Assembly: GCF_027244095.1 (NCBI RefSeq)
Contig: NC_069662.1
Span: 10,318,501 to 10,382,500, forward strand
DNA length: 64,000 nt
Source of the DNA: Hemicordylus capensis
Taxonomy: Eukaryota > Chordata > Lepidosauria > Squamata > Cordylidae
Direction: 5' to 3'
A model generated the notes under the pieces. The model was not told the DNA's origin and searched no databases. It saw only the letters and a list, made by a program, of their open reading frames with translations. Below are positions 36,301-45,989 of this stretch, in pieces (position 1 is the stretch's first letter; each line of letters starts with the position of its first letter). The position numbers and the translations under genes are program-made.

Positions 36301-38232
36301 TTGAGGCTTGATAAGTCCAGCTTGCAAGGAAATAACTATTATAGATGTTGAAGCCCAGAGTAATGTTGGGTAATAGTTGAGGATTTTCATTGTTCTCCTT
36401 TATGGCAAATGCCAAGGCTAGGATATGCTGGTAGTTCTGAGTAAATACTCTGCAAGGAGGATTAGATAATGTGTCACAGTGGATCTGCTTCAGAATATAC
36501 CTTCCCTGTTATGAGTCCCCACCCTTCCCACCTATTGAGATAATCTGGAGAGGTCCATCAGTAGTTATCGCCAGCACGTCTGGAGGCTACTCAGGGATGG
36601 GCCTTTTCCATTGCTGCCCCAAGACTTTGGAATGTGCTCCCTAGTGAACTAAGAGCCTCCCTATCTCTGACAGTTTTAATAAGGATAATTAAGATGCATT
36701 TATTCATCCAGGCTTCTAATTAGACATATAATTTATCATGGTTTAAAAACAGTTTTAATGTTTTAATGCTTTAATTTTGGTTTAATCTGTGTTATTTTAT
36801 TGTAAACCGGCGAGAGACATGAGTTTTAGGTGGTATATAAATATGTGAAATAAAATAAAATAAATATCATATTTCATACATTTTGATTCAGAATGTTTCA
36901 TAAATGGATTTTGAATATCTTCATACAATGTTGAAGATCAGAATTCTGATCAGAATGGATGAGAACTGGAGATTTTCATTTATCTCCTTTACAGAAAATA
37001 CAAATTTATTATTCTATTCTATTCTATTCTATTCTATTCTATCCCTATACCACCCTTCAAAAACGGCTCTGGATGGTTTACACAGAGAAATAATATATAA
37101 AGATGGATGGAAATAAGATGGAAATAAATAAGAAAGGCTAGAGCATGGTTGTAGTTCTCAGTCAGTACCCTAGGAGGATAATTAAATGATACATCACAGT
37201 ACATTTCCTTCAGAATAGTACATTTGTGACATCTTCAGCTCAACTGAATATATGTTAAATAAATCTATTGCACAAACAAAAAAATGTGTATCCCCCCCCT
37301 TCCAAGGAACTGTGAATGAAAAATGCGCAAAGACAGATGGAATTTTCACTTTGCTGCCCAACTTAATCATTGCTTTGCAAACTTCTAGAAAACTCTCATA
37401 TGTATGCATTTTTACCTATCAAAACCACCTTCAGACAGTTCATTTATTGTCTTCTGGAACAGGCCATGACATCTGATAATGTACTAGTATAGTTTGAAAT
37501 AATGATTTTGTTTCATCCCCATTGTATTCCTTATCCCTCAGCACTCAGCACTCAAGACATGGCTTATATTTCATCATGCTGGAACACACAGAAAACAGAA
37601 CTGCAAGAACTAGAAAGCACCAATGAGAAATAAAGTTGGACTGGGAGTGTTTCACTCTGACAGTACACACTGAATCAGCTTGGTGTATTCTAAGGGTCAA
37701 ACAGAAATGTCTCCAATGTGACATACAGAAAGCAATTTTAAAGTTCTTCCAAGGAAATCATAAATTTTCTGACTGCTGAAAATATCTCAGCTGGTTTCTC
37801 CACATCCTATTAAAAAATCTCATATGCTTGCAGAATCCAAGCTGACTTAATTACTACAGTACTACTAGCAGTCTCCATTGCCATTCTCTTGTTGTTATTA
37901 TACACATTATGTGTTGATTGAAAAGAATAGGTTGTATTTCTGAAATAAAAGATATGATACAGGGCATTCCCATCCCACAGGAGCTAATCCCAAATCATAA
38001 AAAGCCCTGCAACTTACATAAGCTCATCTACCAGGTCTTGAGATGGATGCCTTGTGAATGTTATCTGGTCAGTAGTAATGTAGATTTGAGATATAATGCC
38101 AGCCATGATAATGTCTCCTGGATGATGATACTTGTGATGAACAGGAGGAGGCTTTTCGACAGCACATTTAAGAAGGAAGACTTTGCACCTCACTGGAAAC
38201 AGCAGAATGAACATCCACACTGCAAATACCAT
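23414..38232 (-). CDS. Complete V2R vomeronasal type-2 receptor (locus 3, six exons)
   Basis: Joined exons: 38018-38232, 36158-36449, 30977-31828, 26928-27155, 25558-25684, 23414-24324. Lengths 215+292+852+228+127+911 give 875 codons, so 874 residues. Every junction has AG/GT and the phases agree (2, 0, 0, 0, 1). Residues 1 to about 20 ([14 protein letters not shown]) are a signal peptide. About 24-529 form the Venus-flytrap ligand-binding domain, with [26 protein letters not shown] and [16 protein letters not shown]. About 530-590 is the cysteine-rich linker, and about 600-865 the seven helices ending in [13 protein letters not shown]. The start was chosen at 38232 because paralogue locus 5 starts at the same place; an upstream in-frame Met (38283) precedes a non-signal-like stretch. 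It should act as a pheromone receptor at the microvillar membrane of basal vomeronasal neurons. No disruption is seen. Confidence 0.92.
24470..24745 (-). repeat. Short interspersed repeat in V2R locus 3 intron 5
   Basis: Same family as 26573-26812: 'tatttatacaccgctcttc', 'ctcacaatctaaaaagga', 'agccaccagcaacagcc' and 'ggatagggccagttgctc'. Orientation is tentative. Confidence 0.65.
25558..25684 (-). CDS. V2R locus 3 exon 5 (cysteine-rich)
   Basis: 127 bp. Reads [17 protein letters not shown], then [13 protein letters not shown]. The donor is GTAAGAA. Confidence 0.92.
25825..26015 (-). repeat. LINE-like 3' end, minus strand (locus 3 intron 4)
   Basis: Reversed, it reads 'catttgttcatccaggctt', a long T-rich UTR, 'gtgagctacccagagacata' and 'ggatataaatatgtcaaac' with an A-rich (CAAA)n tail. 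It matches the plan of 36486-36870. Confidence 0.65.
26013..26110 (-). repeat. Fragment related to the repeat at 29846-30370
   Basis: 'gagccaccattgtgtgaatg' and 'ggttcaaagaacccgggcc' are the reverse complement of the right end near 30300-30365. Confidence 0.55.
26573..26812 (-). repeat. Short interspersed repeat, fuller copy (locus 3 intron 4)
   Basis: 'tatttataccaccttttc'-like start, 'aaacataagacagacaccag', 'caacagtcactggaggtac', 'ggatagggccagttactctc', 'gtgcctctttgcccagttag'. At least six related copies lie in the window. Orientation is tentative. Confidence 0.7.
26928..27155 (-). CDS. V2R locus 3 exon 4
   Basis: 228 bp, 76 codons, phase 0. Reads [18 protein letters not shown], then [17 protein letters not shown]. 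The donor is GTAAGT. Confidence 0.9.
27419..27817. repeat. Hairpin repeat family, copy 1 (locus 3 intron 3)
   Basis: Starts 'gaggctattcccatgatc' with a hairpin around 'gggctaagggagcgtagccc'. Internal palindromes include 'ggctccatgacggagcc'. Ends 'gtgtgaagcacctc'. No coding content. Confidence 0.75.
28860..29620. other. Locus 3 intron 3; unclassified, possibly repeat-derived
   Basis: GC-richer than its surroundings, with short frames and no motif. I cannot assign it. Confidence 0.35.
29846..30370. repeat. GC-rich interspersed repeat with internal hairpins
   Basis: Three related blocks of the type 'ccaaatggggccgcgcggc' then 'ccygtttgga' occur at about 29957, 30077 and 30222. The right edge is 'ggttctttgaacccatttg' and 'caatggtggctccgccc'. 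No coding content is recognised. Confidence 0.6.
30977..31828 (-). CDS. V2R locus 3 exon 3 (main ligand-binding exon)
   Basis: 852 bp in phase 0 on both sides. Starts [15 protein letters not shown], contains [17 protein letters not shown] and [16 protein letters not shown], then [12 protein letters not shown]. Ends at QPWQ with a GTAATG donor. Confidence 0.92.
31949..32094. mobile_element. Palindromic hAT-type miniature element with 8-bp duplication
   Basis: The element is 31957-32086 (130 bp), flanked by perfect CTCCAGAC duplications (31949-31956, 32087-32094). Ends CAGGGATTCTCAAC and GTTGAGAATCTCTG are inverted repeats, and most of the element folds on itself. It sits about 130 bp upstream of the exon 3 acceptor of locus 3, in intron 2. 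Confidence 0.88.
32206..32707. repeat. Hairpin repeat family, copy 2 (locus 3 intron 2)
   Basis: Starts 'gaggctattctcacaatgg' and ends 'attgtgtgaagcacctc'. Internal landmarks are 'aacttccaggggcc', 'gaggatgcaagcagcctccc' and 'gcccagctatgagcggctgc'. Confidence 0.75.
33120..33590. repeat. 'gcactacaactgtacc' subrepeat element, copy A
   Basis: Repeated words: 'ggcactacaac', 'aatttggtctaaattggtcc', 'aggcattgcaaagttgtta', 'atcaaggtttaatgttc' and 'ataatcttaacatg'. It ends with 'gcaaggtgatcacataag' and 'tccatgaggaaagtag'. The same words recur at 57270-58080 and 58490-58700. Confidence 0.7.
33940..34075 (+). repeat. LINE-like 3' tail
   Basis: T-rich UTR, then 'ggcggtataaaaactaaaca' and an AATAAATAAA tail. 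Confidence 0.6.
35420..35828. repeat. Hairpin repeat family, copy 3 (locus 3 intron 2)
   Basis: Starts 'gaggagattctcacgatcc' and ends 'gatcatgagactcgcctc'. Internal marks are 'ggatgccccgcatgctcgca' and 'gagagcgggctaagcctc'. Confidence 0.78.
36158..36449 (-). CDS. V2R locus 3 exon 2
   Basis: The acceptor is a CCTCCTTGCAG-type site and the donor GTAAGATG. Reads [16 protein letters not shown], then [27 protein letters not shown] and YKIPQ. It is 292 bp long and starts in phase with exon 1. Confidence 0.88.
36486..36870 (+). repeat. LINE 3' end (CR1/L2-like), locus 3 intron 1
   Basis: A plus-strand reading at about 36590-36720 gives [18 protein letters not shown], then LTV and KMHLFIQAS, the typical C-terminus of CR1/L2-type reverse-transcriptase ORFs. 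A T-rich UTR, 'gtaaaccggcgagagacat' and an AAATAAAATA tail follow. It is 5'-truncated, as is usual for LINE copies. Confidence 0.75.
37010..37125 (+). repeat. (ATTCT)n microsatellite plus short interspersed repeat fragment
   Basis: About six ATTCT units (37012-37042) adjoin 'atccctataccacccttcaa', the start of the family seen at 8668. Confidence 0.75.
38018..38232 (-). CDS. V2R locus 3 exon 1 (signal peptide, start of ligand-binding domain)
   Basis: Begins with Met at 38232 and reads [16 protein letters not shown], later [16 protein letters not shown] and [15 protein letters not shown]. The donor is GTAAGTTG, two bases into a codon. Confidence 0.85.
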
Positions 38233-38283
38233 CACTGTATGTGTGAATCTTATTTCTTCATAGAAATTCATCTGCACCCACAT

Positions 38284-39276
38284 TCTACTGTTCCCACATT
38301 ACTGTTGGAGTGGCTGTGAGTACTACAGCTATGCTTGAATGGTTACTCATTTGAATAATGAATGGCTCAGACAGTGCAGTTTAAAGTCTGTCCCCAGTCC
38401 GGTTTATGAATGGCTTTGGGAAGACTAATTGTATCAGAGAGTCTAGATTCATAGTGTTGTTGGTGGCCACTGGAACTCTCTAGAGACTTGGAGAAACAAT
38501 ATGATCAATATAATAATTACTGGGGAAATAATCACCTACTCATTCCAGGGGGAAAAACATGTTGATCAGTAATCCTATTCTCTGTTATTATTTTTCGAAT
38601 AGGGGACTAGATGTGTTTGCTGGTCACAGTTCTCAAAATATCAAAATATATTTAACCAGGTGGAAAAGAGGGTTGATTGAACTCTACTTGAAAATTTAAA
38701 AGATCATAAAACTTTTTGTTCACTGTTCTGCAGTTCCATCTTCTGGGTCAGGATGAGCCTTCATGGGGTTAAATGCTCTGTAGTGTTTCATCCACCACCC
38801 TCTTGAAATATTGCCTAAAAGTGGATTAATATGGATATTAGGGTATCAACAACCCCAATTGGACTGCACAGAAAAATGAAAATACTGTCCACTTACAGTG
38901 GTAGATCCCACAACATGTTGTTGAAATACTGTAAGCAACCCTTACTATGTCCAGAGATGCTTAAAGCAGAATGTCCTCTTTCCATGTCTTCTGGGAAAAC
39001 AGCATAGATGCTGTATGCACAAGATCTTTCCTAGATTCCTAAAGGAATATGTGATCACTCTTCTCAAACATGTCTGCAAATAGTTTGGAGGGTTAAAAGT
39101 ACCCCAAGGATGAATCAATCCCTTCACAAAACTGGATTGTACTAGCACAATGATTGTAGTTAGAACCTTCCTTGTGAACTATTGAAACCAGTTAACTCAT
39201 ACTGTAGCTCTCCACAGATTTCATGTTAAGCAATCAGGAACTGGGCCATGTGCAACCCCACCTAGGGAAATTCAAA
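38284..39276. other. 5' flank of V2R locus 3; no gene recognised
   Basis: AT-rich, unique-looking sequence upstream of the locus 3 start. The promoter should be here, but no element was identified with confidence. Confidence 0.4.
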
Positions 39277-39464
39277 GAGGCTATTCCCACGAGCAGCAAA
39301 AATCGGGCTAGGAGAGGCTAGACCAATTTTTGCTGCTCTTGTAAACCACCGGGCTCGCAGGTGAGCCTGGTGGCTTACAAGCGTCTAGCCCACCCAAGTA
39401 GCCCGCCCCTTAGCCCAAGTTAGCAGAGTGAGTGCTCCGCTAACCGAGGTTAAAGGATCATGAG
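39277..39464. repeat. Hairpin repeat family, copy 4 (truncated)
   Basis: Starts 'gaggctattcccacgagc' with the hairpin around 'ggctaggagaggctag' and stops near 'aaaggatcatgag'. The right part is missing. Confidence 0.7.
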
Positions 39465-39591
39465 TTCCTTAGAATCTTCTAGTTTTCAAGCCTAGCAGAA
39501 AGCTCCGGAGCAGAGAAGGAAAGATAGATTTTGAGATCTATTATGAACTTGCAAGTAAAAGGGAGAGGGTATTTCATTTCAGAAAGAGATT

Positions 39592-39993
39592 GGGGCTATT
39601 CTGACGATCAGGAAAAATCAGGCTAGGAAAGCCTAGCCCAATTTTTCCCGATTGTGAGAACCACCGGGCTCAGCTGTGAGCCTAGTGGTTCTCGAGTGGT
39701 TAACCCACTCAAGTACCCGTGCCCTTAGCCTGGGTTTGAGGAGCGAGCGCTCTGCAAAACTGGGCTCTCTGGTCGTGAGTAGCTGTGGCATGGCTCCACG
39801 CCATGACTACTTGTGAGTAGACCCCAAGAGGGGAGGCAAAAAGCCGCCTCCTGGCTCCGGGGGTCTCCCCAGTATGCCCTGAGCACTTGCGCAGGGCATA
39901 CTGGGGCTTCCGGGGGCCGCGTGGCCCCCGAGCTCCCCAGCCCCCACCGGCTCCATCATGGAGCTGGCAATCATGTGGGCTGTTGATCCAGCC
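39592..39993. repeat. Hairpin repeat family, copy 5 (right end missing)
   Basis: Starts 'ggggctattctgacgatc' and runs to 'gttgatccagcc'. Internal 'gcgcagggcatactggggc' and 'ggccgcgtggcccc' are perfect hairpin stems. Confidence 0.78.
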
Positions 39994-40494
39994 AAAGGTC
40001 CTGAGAATCTTCTAGAGTTTTCAACACCAATGATGCGATGTGTGAACTTCCTGTGCTTACCAATTGCATGGGATGAACCCTGGTTCTTGTATTATGGATA
40101 TTGTTCTATCCACATCATGATCTGAATAGTTTTAAAAGCCATCCATTGTTGCCTTTTTCTAAAATAAAAAAGTCCCAAATGATGTAGATTTTTCTGGAAA
40201 GAAGCTTCCCACCCCTGATAATTTTGGATATCCTACTTTTATTATTATTTTTTAAAAGAAGCTTCCTCTCTAGAAATCAAATGTGACTTTGCTGGACTTT
40301 CTTGAAAACCTTCCACTTGCATATATGCTTAACAAAATAGCACTATGGTCACCTTACCTATATTTAAAGTCTAATGAGGGAATAAATTCCATGCACAGAT
40401 CCAAAATACAAGCACAGATCCAGTTGTGTAAAGACGAATTACTCTTTTTGAATGCAAATTACTCTAGCAAGACCCAAGTCATAGACGAATACAA

Positions 40495-40705
40495 TTATGA
40501 ATATGAATATGATGAATATTTATATACTGGTTTTGAACAAAAATTCCCAAAGAGGTTTAAATAAATAAAAATAAATAAATAAAATGGCTACCATGTCCCC
40601 AAAGGTCTCACAATCTAAAAAAAGAAATGTAAGCTAGACTCCAACAACAGCCACTGGAGGAATGCTGTGTTGGGGATGGATAGGACCAGTTGCTCTCCTC
40701 CTAGA
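40495..40705 (-). repeat. Short interspersed repeat (family of 26573-26812)
   Basis: 'gaatatttatatactgg', 'aaaggtctcacaatctaaaa', 'ccaacaacagccactggagg', 'ggataggaccagttgctc'. Orientation is tentative. Confidence 0.65.
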
Positions 40706-40715
40706 CTCTACTTAT

Positions 40716-41580
40716 TTAATTCTTATTAGCTTTTTTGTTCAAACAAGGGCTCACCAAAATAATGTAGTATTTAGGAGAAAATACGCAACCCAGTAACCCA
40801 ATACCAGAGTCCAAGCTGGAGAAAATCTCAACAGCCACAGTGAATTTCCCTTTGGTACTTAGGTAGTTTGGAATAAATGACAACCAGACACTGCAGAAAA
40901 TTAACATCCTGAAGGTGATGAACCTGGCTTCATTAAAACTGTCAGGTAACTTTCTGCCTAGAAGAGCCACAGTGAAATGACAATACTCAAGAAGCCCATG
41001 AATCCCAGGACACAGTAAAACATGGTAGTTGAACTTTTATTACATTCCAGTACATTTGCTTCATTCATTGAGTGCATGTCAACATCTGGGAAAAGGGGGG
41101 ACATTGAAGCTCTTCTCACGATTAGTGAGAAAAGCTTCTTGTGGGTCTGCAAGGAGAGTGAGCTTTGCCCACTCTCCACTCAGTCAAGCAGCCTCCAAGC
41201 CCTGGGTGGCCAAATCAGCTGCCCACATGACCATTGGCTCCATTACGGAGCTGGTGGGGGCTGCGGAGATCCGGGGCTGCTCAGACCCCAGAAATTCCAG
41301 GATGCCCCGTGTGAGCACACGGTGCATTCTGGAGAGACCTTTAAGACCAGGAGGTTGGCTGCATCCTCCCGGTTGGGGGACTACTCATGTGTCACCACGC
41401 ACTGCAGTGGCACATGACCAAAAAAATGAGGTTAATGGAACGCTCACTCCATTAACCTAATTTAAGGGGGGGGGGATAAGGCAGGCTAGGCTCCCTTAGC
41501 CCACTTTCTACTGCTCGTGGGAGTAGTTTTACTGTTAGCCATGCAGTACAAAAATTGTTATTGCAGTTTGCCTGTCCTCA
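40716..41580 (-). pseudogene. V2R seven-transmembrane exon fragment (locus 4), split by an insertion
   Basis: The 3' part of a V2R exon 6: [20 protein letters not shown], then [36 protein letters not shown] and [15 protein letters not shown]. One base is missing near 40970 compared with loci 5 and 6, shifting the frame. A hairpin-family repeat (41107-41530) cuts the exon; beyond it 'gttagccatgcagtacaa' resumes the receptor sequence and then fades by about 41580. The rest of the exon and all upstream exons are absent. It is closest to loci 5 and 6. Confidence 0.88.
41107..41530. repeat. Hairpin repeat family, copy 6, inserted in a V2R fragment
   Basis: Starts 'aagctcttctcacgattag' and ends 'gctcgtgggagtagtttt'. 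The flanks ATTG (41103-41106) and ACTG (41531-41534) fit a 4-bp target duplication with one change. Intact paralogues read straight through this point, which dates the insertion after the receptor fragment. Confidence 0.82.
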
Positions 41581-41892
41581 GCAATATGCTTAATTAAATG
41601 GCATTTGTAGGCGACATTACCAGCTACAATGATTTTTTGGTGGAGTCTATTCCTTCCAAGTTTTCTAATCTGTTGGATTCTCTACTCCCATTGGCAAAGA
41701 TATACAAGCCAACATGCATTATATTTACAGTCTAATGAAAGGATAAATACTATAGTAAAAATCTCAGCAATGATCTAGCTAAATTAGCAATTGTGACAAG
41801 ATTACAAGTAGTAATTAGGACAAGATTAAGTCCCTTTGGATACATTGAAACTTACCCATTGCTAAATTTGGATGGATCCATAAATTCATTGC

Positions 41893-42791
41893 TTATTTGT
41901 TTCTCATTAACTTGTCTTTTTTATTCAGATCAGGCCTCACCACAATAATGTAGCATTTGGGGGAAAAGATGCAACCTAGTATCCCAGCACCAGAGGCTAA
42001 GATGGAGAAGATCTCAACAGCCACCATGTATTTTCCTTTGGTACTAAGATAGGTTGGAATAAATGACAACCAAACACTACAGAAAACCAACATGCTGAAA
42101 GTAATAAATTTGGCTTCGTTAAAACTGTCAGGTAGCTTCCTAGCTAGAAAAGCCACAGTGAAGCTGACAACAGCCAGGAAGCCCAAAAAGCCCAAGACAC
42201 AGTAGAACATGAGAGGTGAACCCTCATTACATTCCAGGACAATTGCTTCATTCATTGAATGCATGTCAACATCTGGGAAAGGGGGAGAGATTGTCAGCCA
42301 TGCAGTACATATCAGTGTCTGAATGAGGCAACAGGAAAGAACAATGAAGATTTCCAGTCTTTTCCCCACCCATTTCCTCATCCTGGACCCTGGTTTAGTA
42401 GCCATGAAGGCTAGAACCACAATGATGGTTTTGGCCAGAATGCAAGAAACTGCCATGGAGAAGATGATGCCAAATGCAGTTTGTCGAAAGAGGCATGATA
42501 GCTTCTCAGGTTGGCCTATGAAGAGCAAGGGACAAAGGAAGCAGAGCAGGAGGGAGATGAGGAGCATGTAGGTGAGGTTCCGGTTGTTGGCTTTGACAAT
42601 GGGAGTGTCCTGGTGCTTAATGAAGATCCCAAAAACCGAAGCTGTGATGAAAGAAAAGGAAAGAGCAGAAGCAGCCAAACTGGTTCCTAGAGGTTCTTTA
42701 TAGGACAAGAAGGTGATAACTTTTGGAAGGCACAAAACTTGGTTGTTGTTTGGATAATGATCTTCTACACACTGGAAACAGTCATCCATGT
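41893..42791 (-). pseudogene. V2R locus 5 exon 6 (seven-transmembrane)
   Basis: The acceptor is TTTTTCAG. Open through 298 residues from [16 protein letters not shown] to the end at [11 protein letters not shown]. It is almost identical in its central part to locus 6. Confidence 0.93.
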
Positions 42792-43180
42792 CTGAAAAAG
42801 AATATATGTTTTATGTTCATAAAAGGTACATGCATACTGGATTGTGACAGTCACATTGGAATCGGGAAAGGCAAATACTTCTCAGCTTCATTTTACAAAA
42901 ACAGGTAAAGGAACTGAATACAAATTTCCACTTATCCACAGACCTTTCTATATCACTAGGCTTCTTCTGACGGAGTGGATACGTTGCTGCAAGTGATGAT
43001 TAACACTGCACTTCCCACATTGACCCTTGTACATGCCCTATCAAAAAATTATTGCCCTCCGCATATCTGAGAATACATTGGGGTACCCACTTACATCTGG
43101 GGTAGGGATCATCCTCAGACCTCTTAACTGATACATACTTTCCATAATGATAGATACTTCTTCTAATGATACATACTTAC

Positions 43181-43684
43181 ACAGCCGGGTCTTACGATCA
43201 GTGAGACCCGTTTGTAAAGGTAAGCAGGGAGAGAGGGCTAAGCCCACTCTCCCCGCAGACAAGCAGAGTGGCAGCCCTGGGTGGACAGATCAGCTACCCA
43301 CACAACTGCTGGCTCCATGATGGAGCTGGTAGGGGCTGGGATGATGGGGGCCCCGCAGCCCCCAGAAGCCCCCAGAAGCTCTGTCTGAGTATGCAGGGCA
43401 TACTGGAGATACCCCCAAGCCGGGAGGCTGCTTTTAAGCCTCCTGACTGGGGTCTACTCATGAGTAGCTGCACCGCAGAGCCACACCATGGCTACTCACA
43501 ATTTTTAAAGAAGGGTTTTCAGAGTGCTCGCTCCATAAATCCAGTTTAAGGGGCAGGCTACTTGAGCGGGTTACCCGCTCAGGAACCACCGGGCTCGAAA
43601 CCGAGTCCAGTGGCTCACACAATCTGATAATTGGGCTAGCAGAGGCTAGCCCAATTTTGTCCCATCATGTGAATAGCCTCACAG
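43181..43684. repeat. Hairpin repeat family, copy 7 (4-bp duplication ACAG)
   Basis: The element is 43185-43680, flanked by ACAG on both sides. Left end 'ccgggtcttacgatcagtg', right end 'tcatgtgaatagcctc'. Confidence 0.8.
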
Positions 43685-43785
43685 TATACCCTCCATTCCT
43701 GATACAGAGGTTGGGTGTTGTTGTTGTTGTTGTTGTTTTTAAACCCCTTCATTGGAGCTTTTTCCTGCAATGACACTAAAACATT

Positions 43786-44351
43786 GAGGTGCTTCACACA
43801 ATTAGTTGAGGGTTTTGCAGGGAGAGTGGGCCTAGCCCACTCTCTCTGCACATGAACAGTTGCTTATTGCTGGGTAGCTAGATTGGCCACCCAGACAAGC
43901 GGCAGCGTTGGTTGGGCACTCCCGTGGGTGGCTGCTGCTCACTGGAGAGGTCCAGGGGTTGGGGCTGCAAGCCCCATGGTTCCTGAGCGGGTAAGCCGCT
44001 CAAGTAGCCCATCCCTTAAACCGGGTTTGTGGAGCGAGTTCTCCTCAAACCTGGTTTTTGGGATCATGGGTAGACACAGCCCGGCTCCACAGCACGGCGA
44101 CTCACTTGTAGACCCCCGGCTGGGAGGCTTAAAAGCAGCCTCCCGGCTTGGGGGTCTCTCCAGTATGCCCTGCGCACTTGCCCCCGAACTCCCCAGCCCC
44201 TGCCGGCTCCATCACGGAGCCGGCAGTTGTGTGGGAGGCTGATCTGGCTGCTCAGTCAGGTCTGCCCAGTTGTCTGCGGGGAGAGCGGGCTTAGCCCGCT
44301 TTCTCCGCAAACCCGGCAAAAGCAGGTCCCACTGATCATGAGACCCGCCTC
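43786..44351. repeat. Hairpin repeat family, copies 8a/8b (composite)
   Basis: Starts 'gaggtgcttcacacaatt' and ends 'gatcatgagacccgcctc'. The middle ('cctgagcgggtaagccgctc', about 43980) looks like a second copy joined to the first. Confidence 0.7.
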
Positions 44352-44464
44352 CATCTATTTTATAAGAAACGACTGCCACCCTGATATACTCATGCTGGAT
44401 GACAGCGAATACTATTATTACAAAGTGAACCATTCCTTATGGTTGGAGAAAGGGCTTAAAAGGG

Positions 44465-44892
44465 GTGAGGCGAGAAAGCCTCAAAATGCTTACTGCCTCT
44501 GCAGATGATCCTTCTGGCTGGACAAGCAGATCACTTTCTCCAATGTTCGCCGGCTGCTACCAGCAGCCAGGAGGTTTGGGGGCCGGGGGGACCCTAGAAC
44601 TCACATGATGTACCATGCATGTGTGCGGTGCATTACGGAGAGCCTCCCAATGCAGGATGGGAGGCTACTTGTGTGTAGGTGCTGTGCAGAGCTGCATGGC
44701 ACCTACACATGATTAGTTAGCTCAGTTTCTGGGCGCCCTCATGCCCAAAACCTTGGATAAGCAACGGGCTACCTAAGCACATTTGCCACCGTGCCACAAC
44801 TGCGAACTTTGCACCTCCTGGTGGTTCATAAGCACCAGCAAAAGTGGGCTGGGCTTCCTTAGCCCAGTTTTGCCTGCATGTGTGAATAGCCC
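44465..44892. repeat. Hairpin repeat family, divergent copy 9
   Basis: Starts near 'gtgaggcgagaaagcctc' and ends 'gcatgtgtgaatagcccc', with the internal words 'gtgcggtgcattacggag' and 'gggctgggcttccttagccc'. Confidence 0.55.
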
Positions 44893-45024
44893 CAGTGCCT
44901 GACATCCTGATGAAATTTACTAGAGGAAGCCCTATTGAAATTTAGTATCCTTTAGAGCAACTCCTGGGTAATACTGCTGAGTAATTTAGCCAGCATGTCA
45001 GCCACTATACACAATTTATCTTAC

Positions 45025-45151
45025 CCTCCTGGTTTGTAATCTTCCCTTTTGGGCACGGAAGGCAATCATAGCAGCAAAATGGCTCCCCTTCCTTCTTGGC
45101 CTTACTATAACCACAATGGCAATGGTCATTACATACAGAAAGAGGCAGTAC
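45025..45151 (-). pseudogene. V2R locus 5 exon 5 (cysteine-rich)
   Basis: 127 bp and open. Reads VLPLSVCNDHCHCGYSK, then [15 protein letters not shown]. The donor is GTAAGA. Confidence 0.92.
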
Positions 45152-45552
45152 CTGTGCATAAAGGAAATGTGGAGAATGGGGTTTCTTTCCAACATAAAAT
45201 ATTCCTCATTATTGATAAACAGAAAAAGCTGACTAAAAGCTGATTTAACCCTTCCCCCACAATGCATCACTGCATCTCGTAATTTTGTCAAGTGTCTATT
45301 GGCTCACAAATTTTTGCACTGGCTCCTAGGTCTGAAGAAAATTTTCAGATCTGGGGTGAAATCTACAACAAAGACATAATTAAGGGTTTGGGTCCCCCGC
45401 TTTTGTTTCTTTGGGGGAGGGGACCTTACTGTGTTATATTGCATTTATCCCTTCTTAACTCTACCTTTTTTTTCCTGCTTTGCACATTATGGCCTGTAAT
45501 CAGCTTATATATTTTATATAAAATAAATGACATAAATGTCCATGGCACCTAC

Positions 45553-45780
45553 CTGGTTAAATCTGATTGGCCACACAGTAGCATCATCATGAAAAGTAAA
45601 CCTGTTATTCGGAGGAGCGAGTGGGTCTACATTTCCAATTTTGACTCTCAGGAAGGATTGGTTTGGAAAAGTGACCCAGTTGATAATATCAAATCCACCT
45701 ATTAATTCCCCATTTTTGTCAAAGGAAATCATTTCCCCAGCACTGTTGTTAAATGTGACACTCCTCAAAAAGTGCTGGAG
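45553..45780 (-). pseudogene. V2R locus 5 exon 4
   Basis: 228 bp and open. Reads LQHFLRSVTFNNSAGEMI, then [17 protein letters not shown] and DDATVWPIRFNQ. The donor is GTAGG. Confidence 0.92.
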
Positions 45781-45989
45781 CTGCACAGAAAGGATAAAAT
45801 GGAAATCAGAAGGATGCAGAAAAAGATGCAAATATCTAACAGTGCAGTAACCTTTCTTACTTGAGCATTGTGATTAATGGCCTAACTGCCTTTTCTTAAT
45901 GTAGTCTTAGCATTAAGCACAGTAATAGCATCTAGTCATATAATTAAGCTCATTACAATGCTCAGGCCCGGTATTACTGCTCACATTAC

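Noticed and set aside
38233-38283. Upstream in-frame Met for V2R locus 3 exon 1
   Set aside because: The 17 extra residues are not signal-like, and locus 5 starts at the position matching 38232.
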